A stretch of DNA of 12,231 nt from Methanobacteriota archaeon. GTDB taxonomy: Archaea; Thermoplasmatota; Poseidoniia; Poseidoniales; Thalassarchaeaceae. The translations under genes and the position numbers were made by a program. Below are positions 1 through 5,668 of the stretch, piece after piece. Every line of letters begins with the position of its first letter. The first letter of the stretch is position 1. The stretch lies in NCBI GenBank assembly GCA_014384685.1, contig JACNFL010000125.1, positions 1 through 12,231 of the forward strand. Reading direction: 5' to 3'. The notes beneath the pieces are model-generated. The model did not search any database. It worked only from the letters and a program-made list of their open reading frames with translations, and was not told where the DNA came from.

Positions 1-1
1 T

Positions 2-2761
2 AGCAGGTTCTATTCTGTAGATTGGAGTCCTGATGGTAGTAGAATCCTAATCGGTGGAAGAGAAGATGTTTACATTTACAATACAGGAAGTTGGAATGTC
101 AACAGGTCAATCAATACCAATAGAGGTACAATCAACGCAGTAGCTTGGTCACCTGATGGAAACACTATCGCTGTCTGTGAAGCATGGGAAGGTTCAGGAG
201 CAAGAATAAGACTTTACGATGTTGCAAGTGGATTACAAAATTGGAAATATGATACTTCTACCTCATGTAATGATGTTGAATATTCGCCGGATGGAACTCA
301 AGTTGTTGCAGCACACACATATTATCAATCAGATGGAGCTAGTCTGAGAGTATTCGAAGTAGATGCTAATTCAGCGACTATTATTGACACTATGTCAGCA
401 CCACGACCAGGCGGTTGTACTTCTTCCGGTGGTGGAAACAGCTGTGGTAGCATTTACGGAGTTAGTTGGCATCCTGATGGAGATTATATCATCTCAGCAC
501 ATGGACGAAATGACGAAGGGATTTACCACTGGATAGTTGACCCCGATATTGACAATGATGGTGTGTTAAACGCTGATGATGCATTCCCTGAAGACCCAAC
601 ACAGTGGGATGATTCGGATAACGATGGATATGGAGATAACCCCGCACCAGCCAATGAACCAGATGAGTGCCCGAATGTAGCGGGAACTTCTACTGAAGAT
701 CGATTTGGTTGTCCGGATACTGATGGAGATGGGTGGTCTGACCTGAATGATGCCTATCCAAACGATGAATATCAATGGGCTGACGCTGATGGTGATGGTC
801 ATCCAGACAATACCGAGGATACTCGAGACCCGAATCCGCACGGATCTGTAGACCGGTTACCAAACAATCCAACTCAATGGGATGATACTGACCTTGATGG
901 TTATGGAGATAATTTCGCTAACGCATCTTGGGTTGGAATTAGACCTTCTGAATGGCCTGGCATTCTAATTACTACAATGACACCGAACCAATTGAATGAT
1001 ATCGATGTATTTCCTACTGATACAGAACAGTGGAATGACAGTGATGGTGATTGGGTAGGGGACGAGCAATTTACTAGCCGTTCTGATGGATGTATCCACA
1101 TATTCGGTGATTCTATTTGGGATAGACTCGCATGTTACGACACGGATGGAGATGGCTGGTCAGATCCTGATGATAATTGGCCAGCTTGCAGAGAAGGAGC
1201 CGGAACTGGTGATGCTTTCGTAAACGACCCCAGCCAATGGTGTGACGCTGATGGCGATGGATTTGGAGATAACGCAAGCGGAACTAACGGCGATGCGTGT
1301 CCTGGATTTAATGGAAATTCATCAATTGACCGCACCGGTTGTAAAGATACGGATGGAGATGGATATTCCGATGCTGGTGACCCATTCCCGGGAGATGCCA
1401 CCCAATGGTTAGACCGTGATGGAGATGGTTGTGGTGATAACGACCATGGCAATAATCCAGATCTCTTCAAAGACGATCCGTCCCAATGTGGTGACCGTGA
1501 TGGAGATGGGCATGGTGATTACCCAGTGGGGGTCAATGGCGATTGGTTCCCTGATGAGATTACCCAATGGTATGACTTTGATGGTGATGGCTACGGTGAT
1601 AATTTTGGCAATGCTTCATGGGTATTTGACCGAAATCAATCATGGCCTGGCATATACATAGAAAATGCGCATGAGCCGGATTTGTGTCCAACATTGTATG
1701 GACAAATGGAGGGAGAAACAACTCGTGGCTGTCCCGACACAGACCAAGATGGTATAGCGGATAATGAAGACGCTTATCCTGAGGACCCAATGCGTTCATC
1801 TGACCGTGATGGAGATGGATACGCTGATGACCCTCTAGCAGCACAAAAAGATGATTGCCCAGACACTTTTGGTACTAGTTACAAAGGAAATACCTACGGC
1901 TGTATTGACTCTGATGGAGATGGGTGGGCAGACATTCGAGATGATTTCCCTGAAATTGCTAGCCAGTGGAAAGATACCGATGATGATGGGTACGGAGATA
2001 ATTGGGGCAATTCAAGTTGGAATTTCAGTCGTGAATTAAACTGGCCTGGTGATTTCATCGTTGATGCTGAACTTGCAGATGCGTTCCCCAATGATATAAC
2101 TCAATGGAATGATACAGATGGCGATGGATGGGGTGATAATCCAAATGGTACCAACCCTGATGATTTCCCATTCATTCATTCACAACATAAAGACAGTGAC
2201 AAAGATGGGTATGGAGATAATACTACCCGCGATGCGTTCCAACCAGATGACTGTAGATCAAAATATGGAACTTCGTGGGAAGATCGATTTGGCTGTGAAG
2301 ATACAGATGGTGATGGTTGGTCAGATATCGCTGACATTTGCATCTATGACCCTAATGTATGGGAAGTTCCCGGAGTTTGTGAAATTACAGAGGCTGATAC
2401 TGGTGTATCAGGTTCAAACAAAATGTCAATGAAAGAATTGGGCACATATTTACTCGGTGGTTTGGGGGTTCTACTCCTTTTAGCCATCCTAGTTGCTATG
2501 GTTGCCCGCCAAGCAGCAAAACGTAGTGGCCAATTGATGCGTCAAAATGTTGCCTTACAAGAGCAAATATTTGACGAAGAAGATGCCCGTCGTGAAGAAT
2601 GGATTGAATATTATCTAGGTCAAGGAGACCTAGAGAAAGCCAAGGAACTTGGATGGGTGGAAAAGGCTGATTGGCAACTTCATCAAGAGGCTGAGGTAAA
2701 ACAGGCTGAGGAAGCGATTGAGGCATTGCCTGAAGCATTAGACCTTGATGACTTGCTTTGA
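2..2761 (+). CDS. Surface-anchored WD40-like / thrombospondin type 3 calcium-repeat protein (5' partial)
   Basis: The reading frame is open from base 2, so the gene begins before the window and the ATG at 392 is only an internal methionine. The visible 919 residues start with four propeller-type motifs ending in PDG (near residues 5-12, 46-53, 91-98 and 153-160), typical of WD40-like blades. Residues about 180-795 hold roughly 19 aspartate-rich loops of the DxDxDGxxD kind, as in thrombospondin type 3 repeats, which bind calcium outside the cell. Cysteine pairs recur at the CPxxxG...GC modules. One membrane helix lies at about 814-835, followed by basic residues and an 84-residue acidic, helical tail, so the propeller and repeats should be outside and the tail in the cytoplasm. 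Any signal peptide is upstream of the window. The role is probably adhesion, envelope structure or sensing, but this is inference; no catalytic motif was recognised. Confidence 0.88.
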   Translation, partial: SRFYSVDWSPDGSRILIGGREDVYIYNTGSWNVNRSINTNRGTINAVAWSPDGNTIAVCEAWEGSGARIRLYDVASGLQNWKYDTSTSCNDVEYSPDGTQVVAAHTYYQSDGASLRVFEVDANSATIIDTMSAPRPGGCTSSGGGNSCGSIYGVSWHPDGDYIISAHGRNDEGIYHWIVDPDIDNDGVLNADDAFPEDPTQWDDSDNDGYGDNPAPANEPDECPNVAGTSTEDRFGCPDTDGDGWSDLNDAYPNDEYQWADADGDGHPDNTEDTRDPNPHGSVDRLPNNPTQWDDTDLDGYGDNFANASWVGIRPSEWPGILITTMTPNQLNDIDVFPTDTEQWNDSDGDWVGDEQFTSRSDGCIHIFGDSIWDRLACYDTDGDGWSDPDDNWPACREGAGTGDAFVNDPSQWCDADGDGFGDNASGTNGDACPGFNGNSSIDRTGCKDTDGDGYSDAGDPFPGDATQWLDRDGDGCGDNDHGNNPDLFKDDPSQCGDRDGDGHGDYPVGVNGDWFPDEITQWYDFDGDGYGDNFGNASWVFDRNQSWPGIYIENAHEPDLCPTLYGQMEGETTRGCPDTDQDGIADNEDAYPEDPMRSSDRDGDGYADDPLAAQKDDCPDTFGTSYKGNTYGCIDSDGDGWADIRDDFPEIASQWKDTDDDGYGDNWGNSSWNFSRELNWPGDFIVDAELADAFPNDITQWNDTDGDGWGDNPNGTNPDDFPFIHSQHKDSDKDGYGDNTTRDAFQPDDCRSKYGTSWEDRFGCEDTDGDGWSDIADICIYDPNVWEVPGVCEITEADTGVSGSNKMSMKELGTYLLGGLGVLLLLAILVAMVARQAAKRSGQLMRQNVALQEQIFDEEDARREEWIEYYLGQGDLEKAKELGWVEKADWQLHQEAEVKQAEEAIEALPEALDLDDLL

Positions 2762-2794
2762 GACTAATCCTCAAGCACAATTGCTATGCCTAAT

Positions 2795-2818
2795 CTCCTT
2801 ACCCAACAGACAAGGAGG
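2795..2818 (+). promoter_or_regulatory. Shine-Dalgarno sequence of the histidine kinase inside an inverted repeat
   Basis: A strong Shine-Dalgarno sequence, AAGGAGG at 2812-2818, lies 7 bases before the ATG at 2826 and fixes that start. Its first six bases (2812-2817) are perfectly complementary to CTCCTT at 2795-2800, with an 11-base loop and one more possible T-G pair. In RNA this could fold into a weak hairpin that hides the ribosome binding site. The ribosome-site call is solid; the regulatory reading is inference, and a 6-bp stem could arise by chance. Confidence 0.6.
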
Positions 2819-2825
2819 CCGATAG

Positions 2826-3995
2826 ATGGACCCGTTTGACACCCGCCCCGCGCCAGCAACTATGGAGGTAAGGTTGCGGGCCCTTCTCTCTTCAATGCAC
2901 AGTGCTATCTTAGAAATTGATGCACAGGGTTCTCTTGTACATGCCAATAGAGCAGCACAAATTATGCTACCAGATTTACCTGCCACTCCTGCGCCTCCTG
3001 AGTGGATTCATGAATTTGAAGAAGACCACATATTCCGTGATGGGCACGGCGCCCCCATGAGCTCTACTGAAGGTCCTCTTTTAGAAGCGTTAAGAACTGG
3101 AGAATCACAACGTGATTGGCAATTCAGTATTGAATTCAATAATGGGAGAATGCTCTATTTGATGGGCGCTGCTGAACCATTATTCGGAGCCGATGGACGT
3201 CTCAGTGGTGTCGTATGTTCTTATCAGGACATAACCGAATTGATTGGATTACAACACGCACTTGAAGAACAATTAACTGAGACAAAAAGTGCTGCTCAGG
3301 AATTGCGGCTAACCCACGGTGAATTATCACGGGCACACAATCTTCAAGCAGGATTCATTGCAAACTTCAGTCACGATTTACGAACTCCTCTTTCTGGTGT
3401 TCTAGGGTTTGCAGATTTACTTGATATTTCACCTAATCTTGATATTGAAGAAAAGGAATTCTTACAGGAAATAATTGATGCAGGGGATTCTCTCCGTATG
3501 ATGATTGATTCTGTTATCACCTACTCTAACATTATCTCTGGTACTGTTCGGATTACCTCGGAATGGCATGATATTGACGCCCTAGTTGAAAAATCAAGTG
3601 AGGCAGCTAGAAAGGTGTGTACTCGAAGAGGACTTGAGTTCCATATGGAGATGGTTAATGCGCCAGAAAAAATGTGTATTGATGAAATGAGACTTCAAGA
3701 AGTCCTCGAACAATTATTAGATAACGCAGTGAAATTTACAGAAAAAGGACACATTACCCTCAAAGTAAGTAGTATTGCCGATAATGTCGTGTTTGAAATC
3801 TCAGATACAGGACCTGGAATTTCTCATGAAGCTGAAATGAGATTGTATGAACCATACTCAAAGGCGCTTGTCAAGGATGGGCAACTTAGGCGTGGAGTTG
3901 GTCTAGGTCTTACACTTGTCAAAGCACTTTGTGATTTGATGCATGGCAAAGTTGACTACTCAACATCTGCACAAGGAACTACATTCAGAGTGTAG
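2826..3995 (+). CDS. Soluble PAS-domain sensor histidine kinase
   Basis: This 389-residue protein autophosphorylates a histidine and would pass the phosphate to a response regulator. Residues about 15-140 look like a PAS sensor domain, including the LFGADGRLSGVV and QDITE segments common at PAS ends. A helical linker follows at about 140-172. The HisKA dimerisation helix has H183 in an FSHDLRTPLSG motif. The HATPase_c domain shows an N-box (LLDNAVKF, N300), a G1 box (DTGPGI, D327) and a G2 box (GVGLGL, 357-362). No signal peptide or membrane helix is seen, so it is probably cytoplasmic and senses an internal cue or a partner. No receiver domain is fused to it and no response regulator gene lies in the window, so its partner is unknown. 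It follows the surface protein gene by 64 bases on the same strand, and co-transcription is possible. The kinase assignment is firm; the ligand is unknown. Confidence 0.93.
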   Translation: MDPFDTRPAPATMEVRLRALLSSMHSAILEIDAQGSLVHANRAAQIMLPDLPATPAPPEWIHEFEEDHIFRDGHGAPMSSTEGPLLEALRTGESQRDWQFSIEFNNGRMLYLMGAAEPLFGADGRLSGVVCSYQDITELIGLQHALEEQLTETKSAAQELRLTHGELSRAHNLQAGFIANFSHDLRTPLSGVLGFADLLDISPNLDIEEKEFLQEIIDAGDSLRMMIDSVITYSNIISGTVRITSEWHDIDALVEKSSEAARKVCTRRGLEFHMEMVNAPEKMCIDEMRLQEVLEQLLDNAVKFTEKGHITLKVSSIADNVVFEISDTGPGISHEAEMRLYEPYSKALVKDGQLRRGVGLGLTLVKALCDLMHGKVDYSTSAQGTTFRV

Positions 3996-4018
3996 TTCCC
4001 ACTGATTTATACACCGGT

Positions 4019-4046
4019 ATTATCTTAAAATTAAGTTAATGATAAT
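4019..4046. terminator. AT-rich imperfect hairpin in a convergent junction
   Basis: The 71-base gap between the convergent kinase and EF-hand genes (3996-4066) holds no gene. ATTATC at 4019-4024 is complementary to GATAAT at 4041-4046, and TTAA at 4025-4028 can pair with TTAA at 4036-4039 with one bulged T. T-rich sequence follows on the plus strand. This could help end transcription from both sides, but archaeal termination relies mainly on T-runs and such AT-rich pairing is common by chance. Confidence 0.25.
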
Positions 4047-4066
4047 TTATGTGATTTTCGATCACA

Positions 4067-4780
4067 CTAAGAAAATGGATCATACTTGCCTTCTGATTGA
4101 ATGTTTGAAAACTTCTCAACAATATTTTTGCTAGTTGCATTGGGATTTGAATCTAGATAAGGAAGTATTTGTTTTGCCAAATCCTCATTTTCTTTCATTG
4201 AGCTTTCATTTTCTTCAAGACCAAAACTCGATAGAATGTCGTCATAGCCTGTATCCAACGTTTCTGCTTCTGATAATTGTCCATCTTTGTTTTTATCCAT
4301 ATTGAACAATGAAGCAATCGCAAATGCCTTTTCTTGATTATTTTCTTCATCATCACTTAGGACATCAGAAATCAATGATTCAAGTTTTTGTTCTCCTTCA
4401 TCTTTATCTAAGAAAGCGAATTTCTGCATCATCTTCTTCTGCATCAAAAAATCCTTCTTAGTTTTCTCCTTTGTTTTTCGGAATACTAAAGATTCACCAT
4501 CAGCAACAAGAACAGTATTCCCCATTAATACATCCAATAGTCCTTTCAACATAAGTAATGATAGAATTGCCCCAAGCCCACAATAGGGGCTCACAAATAG
4601 GTATCCAGCTGCTGAAACAGCAAGAACTAAGACAAGCCAAATTAATGAATATACAACATTAAAAAAGAATGATTTAGGCTTGTCTCCACGTTTAAATGCG
4701 ATATTGGGATATCGCATTTTAGCATGCCGTAATAATTCTTCATCGTTCATGTTTTTGGCCGGTATTAAATTCACTTTCAA
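4067..4780 (-). CDS. Two-helix membrane protein with one EF-hand calcium loop
   Basis: I do not recognise a named family for this 237-residue protein. It has a basic N-terminus, two likely membrane helices (about 38-63 and 67-92), then a charged soluble region. One canonical 12-residue EF-hand loop spans D162 to E173, with acidic or polar residues at positions 1, 3, 5 and 9, glycine at 6 and glutamate at 12; this predicts calcium binding. A second weaker acidic stretch near 125-130 does not fit the EF-hand pattern. With the two helices forming a hairpin, both ends should lie on the same side, probably the cytoplasm. The start shown is a TTG with GGGA six bases upstream; a GTG two codons later or an ATG at 4750 are alternatives. 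It follows the metallo-hydrolase gene by 32 bases on the same strand, so they are probably co-transcribed. The coding sequence looks more AT-rich than its neighbours. Confidence 0.72.
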   Translation of the reverse strand: MKVNLIPAKNMNDEELLRHAKMRYPNIAFKRGDKPKSFFFNVVYSLIWLVLVLAVSAAGYLFVSPYCGLGAILSLLMLKGLLDVLMGNTVLVADGESLVFRKTKEKTKKDFLMQKKMMQKFAFLDKDEGEQKLESLISDVLSDDEENNQEKAFAIASLFNMDKNKDGQLSEAETLDTGYDDILSSFGLEENESSMKENEDLAKQILPYLDSNPNATSKNIVEKFSNIQSEGKYDPFS

Positions 4781-4812
4781 TATATTCCCGGCAATAATTC
4801 AGGAAGGGGCTT

Positions 4813-5574
4813 TCATTTAGCCATGTCATCATCAAACCGCAAAAAATCAAGTTCCTCAAACTGAACTAGGGAAGGTGAATTCAGTGCTAAATTATGTTTC
4901 AATGCCTGAGATAAACTAACCCAATTTCGTTCAGTCCCATCAATCCACTCGTAATTATGCCCCGGAATTAGTCGCCAATCACTAGGTAGCCCTTTGAGAA
5001 TCTCCCTAGCATGAATGACACTTTTCCATTGAGATTGTGAATCCCCACCGGGAAGATCGACCCTGCCAGAACGTTGGGTGAACAGTAAATCTCCCGCGTG
5101 AAATACACCATGACCATGGAGGGTGAGATGCCCTGGTGCATGACCTGGTGTGTGAGTGACTTCAAGGGTAATACCACCTGCAATCCATTGCTCACCAGAA
5201 TGTACTGGATGATTCCAAGTATGTGTGAAATCTATGTGACGAAATAATACTCGCCCAAGTAAGTTAGGATAGTTCGATTCAACATGCCCCCATAACTCAA
5301 TTTCAGGATGGGATTTCATGATTTTCTTAACGCCTGATGTGTGGTCTCTATGGGTGTGGGTTAGAATGATGTGGGTCGGCGATAAACCTTCATTTTCTAG
5401 GGCTGAAAGCCACTTTTTAGCAGAGTATGGGTCAATGATTACTACTGTATTTGTGGCTCTGTTGATGAATGCTGTATTGACATTTCCAAATGGTCCTTGT
5501 TGGCTTACCCAAACCTCAATTCCATCGTCTTCTATTCGGCGGTCAAACTCGCCTTTGGCTAACATCAAAATCAT
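4813..5574 (-). CDS. Metallo-beta-lactamase-fold hydrolase, glyoxalase II / YcbL-like
   Basis: This 253-residue protein carries the full metal-binding set of the metallo-beta-lactamase superfamily: HTHRDH (H73, H75, D77, H78), H145 in an HTPGHAPGH motif, D162 in HAGDLLF, and H206 in IPGHNY. The GRVDLPGGD segment at 170-178 is typical of the glyoxalase II-like YcbL/ETHE1 branch, which cleaves thioesters such as S-lactoylglutathione or acts on persulfides. The substrate here is not determined and an archaeon may lack glutathione, so only a hydrolase function is claimed. No signal peptide is seen, so it should be cytoplasmic. The start is the ATG at 5574, and an ATG three codons later is an alternative; no Shine-Dalgarno sequence is visible before either, so the transcript may be leaderless. 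It heads a probable two-gene minus-strand unit with the EF-hand protein and is divergent from the membrane regulator gene. Confidence 0.9.
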   Translation of the reverse strand: MILMLAKGEFDRRIEDDGIEVWVSQQGPFGNVNTAFINRATNTVVIIDPYSAKKWLSALENEGLSPTHIILTHTHRDHTSGVKKIMKSHPEIELWGHVESNYPNLLGRVLFRHIDFTHTWNHPVHSGEQWIAGGITLEVTHTPGHAPGHLTLHGHGVFHAGDLLFTQRSGRVDLPGGDSQSQWKSVIHAREILKGLPSDWRLIPGHNYEWIDGTERNWVSLSQALKHNLALNSPSLVQFEELDFLRFDDDMAK

Positions 5575-5646
5575 GCGAAGGGGGGTGTGGCATTGAAATT
5601 ACTGATTTTACCGCGCAGGGCGGGTCTTAAGTGTGAGTGGGTTTGT

Positions 5647-5663
5647 CGCCTCTATAAGAGGCG
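5647..5663. promoter_or_regulatory. Perfect 7-bp inverted repeat before the membrane regulator gene
   Basis: CGCCTCT at 5647-5653 and AGAGGCG at 5657-5663 are exact reverse complements separated by ATA. The right arm contains GAGG (5658-5661), the best Shine-Dalgarno match for the ATG at 5669. It could therefore act as an RNA hairpin over the ribosome site or as a DNA operator for a dimeric winged-helix protein, possibly the downstream product itself. If translation instead starts at the GTG at 5633, the repeat lies inside the coding region. The repeat is directly visible; its function is inference. Confidence 0.5.
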
Positions 5664-5668
5664 GCAGT

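Noticed and set aside
566..2091. Open frames on both strands across the calcium-repeat region
   Set aside because: Their compositions are biased shadows of the repeat codons, with no ribosome site or recognisable domain.
540..2340. Regularly spaced DNA repeats rich in GATGGAGATGG, resembling an array
   Set aside because: They are the codons of aspartate/glycine calcium loops in one long frame; spacing and sequence vary, with no CRISPR-like spacers.
392..2761. Taking the ATG at 392 as the start of the surface protein gene
   Set aside because: The frame is open back to base 2 and encodes three more propeller-like PDG motifs, so the gene starts outside the window.
5318..5596. Plus-strand open frame opposite the metallo-hydrolase
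   Set aside because: The minus-strand frame carries every metal ligand of the family; the plus-strand product has no recognisable feature.
5575..5646. Promoter elements for the divergent genes
   Set aside because: AT-rich patches such as TTGAAATTACTGATTTTA are present, but no convincing BRE/TATA pair could be fixed for either direction.
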